Source of the DNA: an uncultured Clostridia bacterium
GTDB taxonomy: Bacteria; Bacillota; Clostridia; Christensenellales; Borkfalkiaceae
DNA length: 64,000 nucleotides
Direction of reading: 5' to 3'
NCBI GenBank assembly: GCA_934271265.1
Contig: CAKQRE010000036.1
Location: 56,628-120,627, forward strand
Shown here: positions 39,732 through 49,257 of the stretch, piece after piece
How the letters are laid out: each line of letters begins with the position of its first letter
Numbering within the stretch: position 1 is the stretch's first letter
Notes under the pieces: generated by a model
Seen by the model: only the letters and a program-made list of their open reading frames with translations
What the model was told of the DNA's origin: nothing
Database searches by the model: none
Translations under genes and position numbers: made by a program

Positions 39732-39760
39732 ATTATACGCCGGTCATGAAGTTTTGTCAA
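39732..39760 (-). promoter_or_regulatory. Consensus sigma-A promoter for the glycerophosphodiesterase gene (and perhaps copA)
   Basis: TTGACA (39760-39755) and TATAAT (39737-39732), both perfect, with a 17-bp spacer. No terminator is seen between this gene and copA, so copA may share the transcript. Confidence 0.88.
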
Positions 39761-40113
39761 TGATTTTACCCGTTTCGCCGGAATATCTTTTCATTTCCCC
39801 TCCGCAAATTTCCCCTATCCCCGTCCGATCGGTAAAAAAAGCCGGAAGCGAAGATCCGATTGCCGCAAAAAAAGAAACCCTGCCGGGAAAACGGCAGACA
39901 AAACATTCCCGAAATGGGTGGATAAAAGGTTGCTTTTCTTTTGATTTTATTATATAATTATCGTGAAGATTTATGCGCCCTTATCAAAGGCGTTTTCCGT
40001 GTTCCGCGGCGACAAAACACTTCCCGACCGCCCGCACGTAACCGATCGGTCGCCCGAAACCGATCGTCGGACGTAAGGAATGAACGGAACGAAACTCTAT
40101 TCAAGGAAACAGC
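39761..40113 (+). promoter_or_regulatory. lepA: Divergent intergenic region with lepA promoter
   Basis: A TATAAT at 39953-39958 is preceded 17 bp upstream by TTGCTT (39930-39935), a usable promoter for lepA with a ~150-nt leader. A hairpin CTGCCG/CGGCAG (39880-39885 with 39892-39897) has a T-run on the minus strand only. No gene is seen here. Confidence 0.55.
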
Positions 40114-41931
40114 ATGGCATACACCGAAAAAGAAAACATCAGAAATTTCTGCATCATCGCCCACATCGATCACGGAAAATCAACGCTTGCCGACCGCATC
40201 ATGGAAATGACCGGACAGGTGGCGGAACGCGATATGGAGGAACAGCTTCTCGATTCGATGGACATTGAGAGAGAAAGAGGCATCACGATCAAGCTGACGC
40301 CCGTCCGCATGGCATATAAAGCGAAAAACGGAAAGGACTATATTTTCAATCTGATCGACACGCCGGGACACGTGGACTTTACGTATGAAGTTTCCCGTTC
40401 TCTCGCGGCGTGCGAAGGGGCGATCCTTATCGTAGACGCAACGCAGGGCATCGAGGCGCAGACGCTTGCAAACTGCTATCTCGCGCTCGACAACAACCTC
40501 GAGATCATGCCGGTGATCAACAAGATCGACCTGCCCTCCGCCGATCCCGACGAAACGGCAAAGGAGATCGAAGAAGTGATCGGTCTGGACGGTTCGAACG
40601 CCCCCCGCATTTCGGCAAAAAACGGCATTAACATCGATCAGGTTCTGGAACAGATCGTAACGCTGATCCCGCCGCCGAAAGGCGACGACGATGCGCCCCT
40701 TCAGGCTCTGATCTTCGATTCCTATTACGACAATTTCAAAGGGGTCATCTGCTTCGTCCGCATTATGGAGGGGCAGGTTTCCCCCGGTATGAAAATTAAA
40801 ACGTTCACCGGCAGCAAACAGTTCGACGTGACGGAGGTCGGAACGTTCAATCCTCATCTCGTGCCGAAAAAAACGCTTACCGCGGGCGAAGTAGGATATA
40901 TTGCGGCAAGCATCAAAAGCATCGAAGACATCAGCGTGGGCGATACGATCACGGGGGTGGAAAAACCTGCCGCCAAACCGCTGCCGGGCTATAAAAAGGT
41001 GCAGCCCGTCGTTTTCTCCGGGATCTATCCGCTTGACGGTTCTCGGTTCAACGACCTTAAAGAAGCGCTTCTGAAACTGAAACTGAACGACGCGTCCCTC
41101 ACCTTCGAACCGGACAGTTCCGACGCCCTCGGCTTCGGCTTCCGCTGCGGGTTTCTGGGGCTGCTGCACATGGAGATCATTCAGGAGAGGATCGAAAGAG
41201 AATTCGATCTCGACATCATCACGACAGCCCCCTCCGTTTCCTACCATATCTATCTGACGGACGGCACGATGATCGTCGTCGATAACCCGAGCAGATTCCC
41301 CGACGTTTCCAACATCGAACGGACGGAGGAACCGGTGATCGACGCCAACATTTTTACCCCGCCCGATTACGTGGGCGCGATCATGGATCTGTGCCAGGAC
41401 AAACGCGGCGTGTTCACCGATATGACCTATCTCGACGCCAAGCGCGTCCGTCTGAAATACAAGCTCCCCTTAAACGAAATCATTTTCGACTTTTTCGACG
41501 GTTTAAAAAGCCGCACGCGCGGTTACGCGTCCTTCGATTACGAGATCGCGGGATATGAAAAAAGCGATCTCGTAAAATTAGACATGCTTTTAAACGGCGA
41601 GGTATGCGACGCACTCTCCGTCATCGTACACAAAGACAAAGCGTACGCCCGCGGAAGAGCGCTCGCGGAACGGCTGAAAGACGTGATCCCCCGTCAGCTT
41701 TTCGAAATTCCCATTCAGGCAGCCGTAGGCGGAAAGATCATCGCGAGAGAAACGGTAAAAGCCATGCGCAAAGACGTTCTTGCCAAGTGTTACGGCGGGG
41801 ATATCACGAGAAAGAGAAAACTTCTCGAAAAGCAGAAGGAAGGAAAGAAGAAAATGCGCCAGCTCGGCTCGGTAGAGGTTCCGAGCGAGGCTTTCATGTC
41901 TATTTTAAAAATCGACAGCTCGGATGACTAA
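40114..41931 (+). CDS. lepA: Elongation factor 4 (LepA)
   Basis: A 605-residue translation GTPase that affects ribosome assembly or back-translocation. GTPase motifs: [13 protein letters not shown] (G1), [15 protein letters not shown] (G3) and NKIDLP (G4). EF-G-like domains II, III and V follow, and the LepA-specific C-terminal domain ends [20 protein letters not shown] (shortened), with [14 protein letters not shown]. Length is standard. AAGGA lies seven bases before the ATG. It opens a plus-strand run with hemW and dnaE. Confidence 0.98.
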   Translation: MAYTEKENIRNFCIIAHIDHGKSTLADRIMEMTGQVAERDMEEQLLDSMDIERERGITIKLTPVRMAYKAKNGKDYIFNLIDTPGHVDFTYEVSRSLAACEGAILIVDATQGIEAQTLANCYLALDNNLEIMPVINKIDLPSADPDETAKEIEEVIGLDGSNAPRISAKNGINIDQVLEQIVTLIPPPKGDDDAPLQALIFDSYYDNFKGVICFVRIMEGQVSPGMKIKTFTGSKQFDVTEVGTFNPHLVPKKTLTAGEVGYIAASIKSIEDISVGDTITGVEKPAAKPLPGYKKVQPVVFSGIYPLDGSRFNDLKEALLKLKLNDASLTFEPDSSDALGFGFRCGFLGLLHMEIIQERIEREFDLDIITTAPSVSYHIYLTDGTMIVVDNPSRFPDVSNIERTEEPVIDANIFTPPDYVGAIMDLCQDKRGVFTDMTYLDAKRVRLKYKLPLNEIIFDFFDGLKSRTRGYASFDYEIAGYEKSDLVKLDMLLNGEVCDALSVIVHKDKAYARGRALAERLKDVIPRQLFEIPIQAAVGGKIIARETVKAMRKDVLAKCYGGDITRKRKLLEKQKEGKKKMRQLGSVEVPSEAFMSILKIDSSDD

Positions 41932-42012
41932 AAGTAAGAATATCGCGTTAATCGTTCTATAGCCGCCGATATTACCTTTTTCTTCCCGAAACACATTTAC
42001 GGAGAAACACAG

Positions 42013-43122
42013 ATGAGCGGAATTTACGTTCATATTCCCTTTTGCAAACAAAAATGCACCTATTGCGACTTTGCCTCCTACCCGCACGAAACCGGAAAAG
42101 CAGACCTTTATTTCGGCTGCTTATACCGCGAGATGAAGGGTCGCGCCGAGTCGCTGAAAGACTACGTTTTCGATACCGTTTATTTCGGCGGAGGAACGCC
42201 GTCTTTCGTTGAACCCAAGTTCATCGCGGGGGCGATGAAACAACTGAAAAATTACTATCGCATCGATAACGACGCGGAGATCACGATCGAAATGAACCCG
42301 GGCACCGTAACGAAGGAGAAAGTTGACCTCTACAAAAAAGCGGGGTTCAACCGATTCAGTATAGGGTTGCAATCGGCGGACGACGAAACCCTCCGCAAAC
42401 TCAACCGCATCCATACCGCAGAAGATTTTCTCGGAACGACGGAACTTTTAAAAGGAGAAAACGTCAGCGCGGACATTCTCGTCGGGCTTGAAGATCAGAC
42501 CGCGGAGGACGTGAAAAAATCGATCGATCTCGCGATCAAAGGCGGCGTGAGCCATATTTCCATGTACGCCTTGAAACCGGAAGAAGGAACCCCTATGTTC
42601 GGGAAGTATCTGAACGGCGATCTCCCTTCCGAAGACGAAACGGCAGATCTATACGATTTCGGCGTAAACTATCTTTCGGAAAACGGGTTTTACCGCTACG
42701 AGATCTCCAATTTCGCAAAACCCGGATTTGAATCGAAACACAATTTAAACTACTGGAAACGAGGGCAATATATCGGCTTCGGCGTTTCCGCTTCTTCCTT
42801 TATCGGCGAAAGGCGCTTTACGAACACGGAGAGTATCGACGAATACACGGCTTGTATCTTACGAAACAAGGTAGCGGAGATCTTCTCGGAAGAGATCGAG
42901 GGCGACGAAAGGATGTTCGAATACGTGATGCTTGCCATGCGCACCGCAAAGGGCGTGAACAAAAAGGATTTTTCCGAAAAGTTCGGCGTCTCTTTCGACG
43001 AACGCTTTCAAACCGCCCTGCACGATACGGCGAAATATCTCGACAATACCCCGGAAACGGTTTCGATCCGCCCCGAATACCTCTTCGTTCAGAATCAGAT
43101 CGTGATTCGTTTCATGGATTGA
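42013..43122 (+). CDS. hemW: HemW, radical SAM heme chaperone-like protein
   Basis: 369 residues. IPFCKQKCTYCDF gives the radical-SAM C-x3-C-x2-C triad near residues 11-18, and FGGGTPS and GLQSADDETLRKLNRIH follow the HemW/HemN-like pattern. HemW lacks the extra N-terminal features of true coproporphyrinogen oxidase HemN; it binds heme and helps insert it in the respiratory chain. No heme biosynthesis genes are seen nearby. The lepA-hemW order is common in Firmicutes. ACGGAG lies nine bases before the ATG. Confidence 0.95.
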   Translation: MSGIYVHIPFCKQKCTYCDFASYPHETGKADLYFGCLYREMKGRAESLKDYVFDTVYFGGGTPSFVEPKFIAGAMKQLKNYYRIDNDAEITIEMNPGTVTKEKVDLYKKAGFNRFSIGLQSADDETLRKLNRIHTAEDFLGTTELLKGENVSADILVGLEDQTAEDVKKSIDLAIKGGVSHISMYALKPEEGTPMFGKYLNGDLPSEDETADLYDFGVNYLSENGFYRYEISNFAKPGFESKHNLNYWKRGQYIGFGVSASSFIGERRFTNTESIDEYTACILRNKVAEIFSEEIEGDERMFEYVMLAMRTAKGVNKKDFSEKFGVSFDERFQTALHDTAKYLDNTPETVSIRPEYLFVQNQIVIRFMD

Positions 43123-43154
43123 AAAACCCTTGTATTCTGCGCAATAATCGCGCG

Positions 43155-43167
43155 ATAAACGACTTAT
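43155..43167. repeat. 13-base word ATAAACGACTTAT before dnaE
   Basis: The same word occurs before copA (38775-38787, reverse) and inside rnr (3698-3710, reverse). Here it is part of the inverted repeat CGATAA-ACGAC-TTATCG. Confidence 0.5.
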
Positions 43168-43210
43168 CGGCAGATTTCTTGATTTTTACCCCTTTTTTAC
43201 GGAGAATTAA

Positions 43211-46200
43211 ATGGCTAATTTCGTTCATTTACACGTTCATACGGAGTACAGCATATTAGACGGCGCGGCAAGGATCGCAGCCGTCACCAAACGAGCGAAG
43301 GATCTCGGTATGCCCGCTCTCGCCATCACCGACCACGGCAATATGTACGGCGCGGTCGCTTTTTTCGATGCCTGCGAAAAGGTCGGCATCAAAGCGATCA
43401 TCGGGACCGAGTTTTACGTATGCGACGATCTGACGGTAAAGAACGGAAAAACCAAACTGAACCACCTCATTCTTCTGTGCAAAAACGAAACGGGCTACAA
43501 TAACATATCCCTTTTAAACGCCATCGCCTTCCGGGACGGTTTTTACTATAAGCCCCGTATCGACTTAAAAACGCTCGAACAGCATCACGAAGGACTGATC
43601 TGTCTTTCGGCGTGTATCGCGGGGGATATTCCGCAAGCCATCATCAACCGTAATTTCGACGAAGCGGAAAGGCTTGTCCGGTGGTTCAAAAATCTGTTCG
43701 GCGAAGATTTTTATCTCGAATTGCAGGATCACGGGATCCCCGAGCAGGCGGAAGTCAACAAGTATCTGAGGCTTTATGCGAAAAAATACGACGTTAAGCT
43801 CGTCGTGACGAACGACGTTCACTATATCGATAAGGAAGACGCCGTTTCGCAGGACGTTCTGATGTGCGTTCAGATGGGCGCCGATTACGACGACCCCGAT
43901 CGTTTCCGTTTCTCGTGCGACGAATTTTATTTAAAGACCGCCGAGCAGATGGCTGCGATCTTCCCGAACGACCCGGAAGCGCTCGAAAACACGATGGAGA
44001 TCTGCGATAAATGCAATTTCGGGTTCGTTTACGGGCACTATATGTTCCCCCATTACAAACCCGTTACGGGCGAAGAGCCGCTGCCCTACATCCGCGGGCT
44101 GATCGACGCGGGCATTAAGAAGAAGTACGGCGAAGAGACGCCGGAGATCCGCGAACGTATCGAAAGCGAGCTCGCCGTCATCATCAAGCAAGGATTCGTA
44201 GAATACTTTCTGATCGTTTGGGACTACATCAACGCCGCGCGCAACATGGGCATTTCCGTCGGACCCGGGCGTGGTTCGGGCGCAGGTTCGATCGTGGCTT
44301 ACCTTATCGGCATCACGAATATCGACCCCCTCAAATACGATCTTTATTTCGAACGTTTCTTAAACCCGGAACGTGTATCCGCACCCGATTTCGACGTCGA
44401 CTTCGAAGATAGCCGCCGTCAGGAAGTGATCGAATACGTCCGGCAGAAGTACGGTTACGACCGCGTATGCAAAATCGTTACCTTCGGCACGATGGCGGCG
44501 AAAAACGCCATCAAGGACGTAGGGCGCGTTCTGAAAGTTCCCTATTCCGAACTCGATAAGGTAACAAAAGCGATTCCTTCCAAGATCACGAAAAACGGCG
44601 AGGACATCGAGATCAAACGCCCGTACATTTTAAAGAAAGTTTTCGGACAATACTTCCCGAAACAGGGAGATAAGGATTACGGCGTAGATTATTCCGTGCC
44701 CGAACTTCTCGCCTTATACAACGAAAACCCAGAGATCCGACGCGTGGTGGATATCGCCATCAAGCTGGAAGATTCTCCGAGACAGGCAAGCACCCACGCC
44801 TGCGGCGTCATCATCGGCGCAGACATTCTCGACCGCCATATGCCTCTCGGCAGAAACGGCGACGACATCACCAGCCAGTATACGGGCGTGGAGCTCGAAC
44901 ACCTCGGATTCCTCAAAATGGACTTTCTCGGACTCCGAAACCTTTCCGATATCAAAATGGCGATCGAATCCGTTAAAGAAAACCACGGCGTTTCCATTGA
45001 TTTCGACCGCATGAGTTACGACGACCCGAAAGTTTTCGATCTTCTCTCTTCCGGAAACACGAAAGCGATATTCCAGATCGAATCGGGCGGTTTCCAGAAA
45101 TTCATGAAAGAGCTTCGCCCGACCTGTCTCGAAGACATCGTCGCGGCGGTGTCCCTGTACCGCCCGGGTCCCATGAACTCCATTCCCCGCTTCGTTTCCT
45201 GCAAGCACGACCCTTCGCAGATCTCTTACGCCCACCCCCTGCTCGAACCCATTCTGAAACAGACTTACGGCTGTATCGTTTATCAGGAGCAGGTCATGAA
45301 GATCGTTCAGGCTCTCGCCGGTTACACTCTCGGTCAGGCAGACATGGTCCGCCGTATGATGGGAAAAAAGAAAGTCGACGACATGATCAAGGAAGAGGTC
45401 ATCTTCATCAACGGAAAGCCGGAAACGGTCGACAAGCACGGCAAAGTTTCCACCGCGATCGACGGATGCCTGAAACGCGGCGTTCCCGAAGACGTTGCCC
45501 ATAAGATCTGGGACGAAATGAAGGACTTTGCGAAATACGCATTCAACAAATCTCACGCTGCGGCATACTCTCTCGTCACATATCAGACGGCTTATCTGAA
45601 ATGCTATTACGAAGCGGAATTTCTGACCGCCGTTTTGAACAACCGTATCACCAACATCGAAGAAATCAAAAACTACGCGACGTACGCCAAGGAAGAGGGC
45701 ATCGCCGTTCTGCCGCCGGACATCAACGAGAGCGTCGGATTTTTCTCCGTGAAAGACGGCAAGATCCGCTACGGGCTCGCCGCGATCAAGGGCATCGGGC
45801 TCTCCGCGATCGACAGTATCGTGGCGGAAAGAGAAAAGAACGGCAGATATCAGTCTTTCGAAAACTTCATTTCCCGCTGCGAAAGCAAGGTTCTCAACAA
45901 ACGCCTTGTCGAAAACCTGATCTACGCCGGAACGTTCGATCGTCTCGGAAGGACGAGAAGTCAGCTTATCGCCGTATACGACGGACTGGTCGACCGCGTT
46001 TCCATTATCGCAAAACAGCGCGAAAGCAATCAGATGAGCCTGTTCGGCGATATCATCCGCGAAGACACGGCTTTCTCCGTATCCTATCCGGATATTCCCG
46101 AATACGACAGCAAAACGAAACTTTCCCTTGAGAAAAACGTGACCGGAATTTACGTGACCGGGCACCCGCTCGACGGCTATATGGGCAAGTTCAAAGACTG

Positions 46201-46789
46201 CACTTTCACCACCGAGCTCCTTGCCGATTACGATGAAGACGAAGAGGGGAACATTACCTACACGAGCGTGAAAAACGACATGGCGGTTTATATGGGCGGA
46301 ATCATCACCGCGGCGGACAAAATCACCACCCGCTCCGGATCGAATATGCTTTTCGCCACCGTGGAAGACGTTTACGGCGGGATCGAGTGCGTGTTTTTCC
46401 CGAAAAAATACGAAAAATACCGCGATATTCTTCACGTGGAGGAAATCGTGAAAATAACGGGAAGGCTTCAGCTGAGAGATGGCGAAAAAGCGACGGTGAT
46501 CGTGGACAAAGCGGAAAGTCTGAACGACGAAAAAACGGAAAACGACGAAAACCCCGTAAAAGCGAAGGAAGAAAAAGAATACCTCGGGCTCGTTCTTCGC
46601 GGAGAGGCGGCGAAAAACAAAGAGGAACTTCTCGATATCCTTACCACCTACCCGGGCGACGTCGGCGTATATTTCAAGATAGACGGTAAAAACTACAAAG
46701 CGTCGCAAAGCGTAAGAAAATGCCGCGGGCTTGTAAACGAACTTCTGTCTCTTCTGGAGGAAGAAGACATTAAATTTTTCAAGGCCTGA
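43211..46789 (+). CDS. dnaE: DNA polymerase III alpha subunit, DnaE type
   Basis: A 1192-residue replicative polymerase subunit. The N-terminal PHP domain (FVHLHVHTEYSILDGA, TDHGNMYG) is followed by the palm with GPGRGSGAGS and PDFDVDFED (catalytic aspartates near residues 393-398). Then come the thumb and fingers with KSHAAAYS, a helix-hairpin-helix region and a C-terminal OB domain (~990-1070, MGGIITAADKITTRSG). No 3'-5' exonuclease is fused, so it is DnaE and not PolC. GGAG lies six bases before the ATG. Confidence 0.98.
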   Translation: MANFVHLHVHTEYSILDGAARIAAVTKRAKDLGMPALAITDHGNMYGAVAFFDACEKVGIKAIIGTEFYVCDDLTVKNGKTKLNHLILLCKNETGYNNISLLNAIAFRDGFYYKPRIDLKTLEQHHEGLICLSACIAGDIPQAIINRNFDEAERLVRWFKNLFGEDFYLELQDHGIPEQAEVNKYLRLYAKKYDVKLVVTNDVHYIDKEDAVSQDVLMCVQMGADYDDPDRFRFSCDEFYLKTAEQMAAIFPNDPEALENTMEICDKCNFGFVYGHYMFPHYKPVTGEEPLPYIRGLIDAGIKKKYGEETPEIRERIESELAVIIKQGFVEYFLIVWDYINAARNMGISVGPGRGSGAGSIVAYLIGITNIDPLKYDLYFERFLNPERVSAPDFDVDFEDSRRQEVIEYVRQKYGYDRVCKIVTFGTMAAKNAIKDVGRVLKVPYSELDKVTKAIPSKITKNGEDIEIKRPYILKKVFGQYFPKQGDKDYGVDYSVPELLALYNENPEIRRVVDIAIKLEDSPRQASTHACGVIIGADILDRHMPLGRNGDDITSQYTGVELEHLGFLKMDFLGLRNLSDIKMAIESVKENHGVSIDFDRMSYDDPKVFDLLSSGNTKAIFQIESGGFQKFMKELRPTCLEDIVAAVSLYRPGPMNSIPRFVSCKHDPSQISYAHPLLEPILKQTYGCIVYQEQVMKIVQALAGYTLGQADMVRRMMGKKKVDDMIKEEVIFINGKPETVDKHGKVSTAIDGCLKRGVPEDVAHKIWDEMKDFAKYAFNKSHAAAYSLVTYQTAYLKCYYEAEFLTAVLNNRITNIEEIKNYATYAKEEGIAVLPPDINESVGFFSVKDGKIRYGLAAIKGIGLSAIDSIVAEREKNGRYQSFENFISRCESKVLNKRLVENLIYAGTFDRLGRTRSQLIAVYDGLVDRVSIIAKQRESNQMSLFGDIIREDTAFSVSYPDIPEYDSKTKLSLEKNVTGIYVTGHPLDGYMGKFKDCTFTTELLADYDEDEEGNITYTSVKNDMAVYMGGIITAADKITTRSGSNMLFATVEDVYGGIECVFFPKKYEKYRDILHVEEIVKITGRLQLRDGEKATVIVDKAESLNDEKTENDENPVKAKEEKEYLGLVLRGEAAKNKEELLDILTTYPGDVGVYFKIDGKNYKASQSVRKCRGLVNELLSLLEEEDIKFFKA

Positions 46790-46923
46790 GGTTTTGGCTT
46801 TCGGCAAAAAATAAAAACGGTACGTATTCGTGCAAATGTGCGCATATAAGCCGATAAACAGGTGTTTTAATTATTATGACAAACAATAAAACAGGTAAAA
46901 ATTCCCAACGAAGGAGACAAAAT

Positions 46924-47883
46924 ATGAAAAAAATCGCAATTTTAACGAGCGGCGGCGACGCCCCCGGCATGAACGCGGCGATCCGCGCATGCGTAAGAAG
47001 CGCTTTGAACAGCGGACTCGAAGTCTACGGCGTAGACAGAGGTTATACCGGTCTTGTCGGAGGAAAGATCTTCCCGATGAACACCTTCTCCGTCTGCGAC
47101 ATTCTTCAGCGCGGCGGCACGATCCTCAAGACGGCGAGATGTCTTGAGTTCAAGGATCCCGAAACGAGAAAGATCGCAGGCGACAACCTTCGCCAGCTCG
47201 GGATCGAAGGTCTGATCGTCATCGGCGGCGACGGCTCTTTCACCGGCGCGAGATGTCTTTCGGACGAACAGGGCATCAACGTAGTCGGCATTCCCGGCAC
47301 GATCGACAACGACCTTGCTTACACCGATTATACCCTCGGCTTCGATACGGCGGTCAATACCGTACTCTGGGCGATCAACGCCCTGCGCGACACGATGATC
47401 TCGCACGACAGAGTCGCTCTCGTTAAAGTGATGGGACGCCGTTGCGGCGACATCGCCCTTTACGCGGGCATCTGCGGCGGCGCAGAATACATTCTCGTTC
47501 CCGAAATCCCCTACGACATTCAGGAAATCGCGAACCAGATCAAAGCAAACAAGGAAAAAGGGAAACGCTCCAACATTCTCGTTCTTGCGGAAGGCGCCGG
47601 CAACGAAAACGAAATCAAAACGATCATTTCCGTCATCTCGGGATCGGACGTCAAGATCACCACGCTCGGACACATTCAGAGAGGCGGCACCCCCACCATG
47701 CAGGACAGAATGCTCGCGGCGCAGTTCGGCACGAGAGCCGTAGAACTTCTTATGGAAGGAAAGAGCAACCGCGTGATCGGCATCCGGGAAAACAAGATCA
47801 TAGATCTCGACATTTCTGACGCCCTTTCGCAGAAGAAAGTTATCCGTCACGATCTTTACGACATGGCGGCGAAACTTTGCTGA
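46924..47883 (+). CDS. pfkA: ATP-dependent 6-phosphofructokinase
   Basis: A 319-residue glycolytic enzyme phosphorylating fructose-6-phosphate. LTSGGDAPGMNAAIR begins it; GGDGS (residues 101-105, with Gly104) and GIPGTIDND (Gly125) mark an ATP-using enzyme, and MGRRCGDIALYAG is the substrate-binding stretch. The length equals bacterial PfkA. I used the ATG at 46924, seven bases after AAGGAG. It is followed 16 bases later by a PPi-type paralogue. Confidence 0.97.
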   Translation: MKKIAILTSGGDAPGMNAAIRACVRSALNSGLEVYGVDRGYTGLVGGKIFPMNTFSVCDILQRGGTILKTARCLEFKDPETRKIAGDNLRQLGIEGLIVIGGDGSFTGARCLSDEQGINVVGIPGTIDNDLAYTDYTLGFDTAVNTVLWAINALRDTMISHDRVALVKVMGRRCGDIALYAGICGGAEYILVPEIPYDIQEIANQIKANKEKGKRSNILVLAEGAGNENEIKTIISVISGSDVKITTLGHIQRGGTPTMQDRMLAAQFGTRAVELLMEGKSNRVIGIRENKIIDLDISDALSQKKVIRHDLYDMAAKLC

Positions 47884-47899
47884 GGCGGAGATCGTCATT

Positions 47900-49135
47900 A
47901 TGAAACAGAAGGGAAACTGCATTTTTGCACAGTCCGGCGGACCGACCGCCGTTATCAACGCAAGCATCGCGGGCGGTATTCTCACCGCCCTCAGCCGCGA
48001 GGAGATCGGAAAAGTTTACTGCGCGGAGCACGGCGTGCGCGGCGTTCTGAACGAAAAACTTTTCGACATGGGAGAAGAGGACGAATCGGAACTTCTCGCT
48101 CTTAAAAACACACCCGCTTCCGCTATGGGGTCGGTACGCTATAAGCTGAAACCTTTCGAAGAAGACGATACCGATTATAAGCGGATCCTCGAAGTTTTCC
48201 GCAAAAACGACATCCGATATTTCTTCTACAACGGCGGAAACGACAGCATGGATACCTGCATGAAGATCTCTGCCTTCATGAAGAAAGCCGGCTATCCCGT
48301 CAACGTGATAGGAATTCCTAAAACGATCGATAACGACCTTATAGGCACGGATCACTGCCCCGGGTTCGGCAGCGCGGCAAAATATATTGCGACTTCCGTC
48401 GCGGAGATTTCTCTCGACGCGAAGATCTATAATACCCCGCTCGTCGTTATCGTGGAGATCATGGGGCGGAATGCGGGCTGGCTCACGGCGTCTTCCGCGC
48501 TCGCGTCGATCAACGGAAACGGTCCCGATCTCGTATATCTTCCGGAAGTTCCCTTCTCAAAAGAACAATTCCTGAACGACGTTTCCCGCGTGATGAAGGC
48601 AAACGACGGCAAATGCGTCGTCGCCGTATCGGAGGGCATCCGTTTCGGAAACGGGAAATACGTCGGCGAGGACGAATCGAATACCGACGTTTTCGGACAC
48701 AGCGCCTTAGGGGGCGTATGCGGCAACCTCAAATCGCTCGTCTCCTCTTCTCTCGGCGTGAAATGCAAAGCCGTGGAACTGAACATTCTCCAGCGCTGCG
48801 CCGCGCATTGCGCTTCCGCAACGGACGTGGAAGAAGCGTTCGAAACGGGAAAACAGGCGGTAGAACGTGCGATCGACGGTTTGACCGACGCCATGATCGG
48901 CTATGAGAGAAAAAGCTCTTCCCCCTATGAAATCGCCTTCGTATCCACCCCGCTCGGCGCGGTAGCGAACGAGGAAAAAAAGATCCCCGCGGAATGGATC
49001 GGAGAAGACGGGACGTCCCTGAAAAAGGAATTCTTCGACTATGCGCTTCCTCTCATTCAGGGAGACCCGGAAATCAGAAAAGCCAACGGGCTGCCCCTTT
49101 ATGCAAAGCTGAGAAAAAAGTACAAAAAAAATTAA
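47900..49135 (+). CDS. pfp: PPi-type phosphofructokinase (diphosphate-fructose-6-phosphate phosphotransferase)
   Basis: A 411-residue phosphofructokinase. It differs from PfkA at the phosphoryl-donor site: NGGNDSMDT (Asp115 where ATP enzymes have Gly) and GIPKTIDND (Lys141 where ATP enzymes have Gly). An acidic residue and a lysine here are the known marks of PPi use. The first position of GGDDS is Asn in this protein (residue 114). EIMGRNAGWLTA is the substrate stretch. PPi enzymes are reversible and save ATP in fermenters. GGAG with a short spacer precedes the ATG. Confidence 0.88.
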   Translation: MKQKGNCIFAQSGGPTAVINASIAGGILTALSREEIGKVYCAEHGVRGVLNEKLFDMGEEDESELLALKNTPASAMGSVRYKLKPFEEDDTDYKRILEVFRKNDIRYFFYNGGNDSMDTCMKISAFMKKAGYPVNVIGIPKTIDNDLIGTDHCPGFGSAAKYIATSVAEISLDAKIYNTPLVVIVEIMGRNAGWLTASSALASINGNGPDLVYLPEVPFSKEQFLNDVSRVMKANDGKCVVAVSEGIRFGNGKYVGEDESNTDVFGHSALGGVCGNLKSLVSSSLGVKCKAVELNILQRCAAHCASATDVEEAFETGKQAVERAIDGLTDAMIGYERKSSSPYEIAFVSTPLGAVANEEKKIPAEWIGEDGTSLKKEFFDYALPLIQGDPEIRKANGLPLYAKLRKKYKKN

Positions 49136-49156
49136 GAAAGAAAATCATCTATACGG

Positions 49157-49185
49157 TTGACATTTCCTGTGAAATAAGATAAGAT
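49157..49185 (+). promoter_or_regulatory. Promoter of the membrane glycosyltransferase gene
   Basis: TTGACA (49157-49162) and TAAGAT (49180-49185) with a 17-bp spacer, then an AT-rich run. The ATG is about 70 bases downstream. Confidence 0.75.
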
Positions 49186-49257
49186 ATATATAATAATGAA
49201 GTCCTTTGCAAAAACGCGCGGCTTTCTTTATCCGCCTTATTTGCAATCGGAGGAAAC

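Noticed and set aside
39868..39900. Minus-strand terminator (CTGCCG/CGGCAG with T-run) upstream of lepA
   Set aside because: No minus-strand gene ends there, as lepA is on the plus strand. It may catch antisense transcripts, but I do not list it as a functional terminator.
44714..46807. A 697-codon open frame antisense to dnaE
   Set aside because: It is a shadow of dnaE codon use. The protein has no membrane, motif or family pattern, and dnaE is certain.
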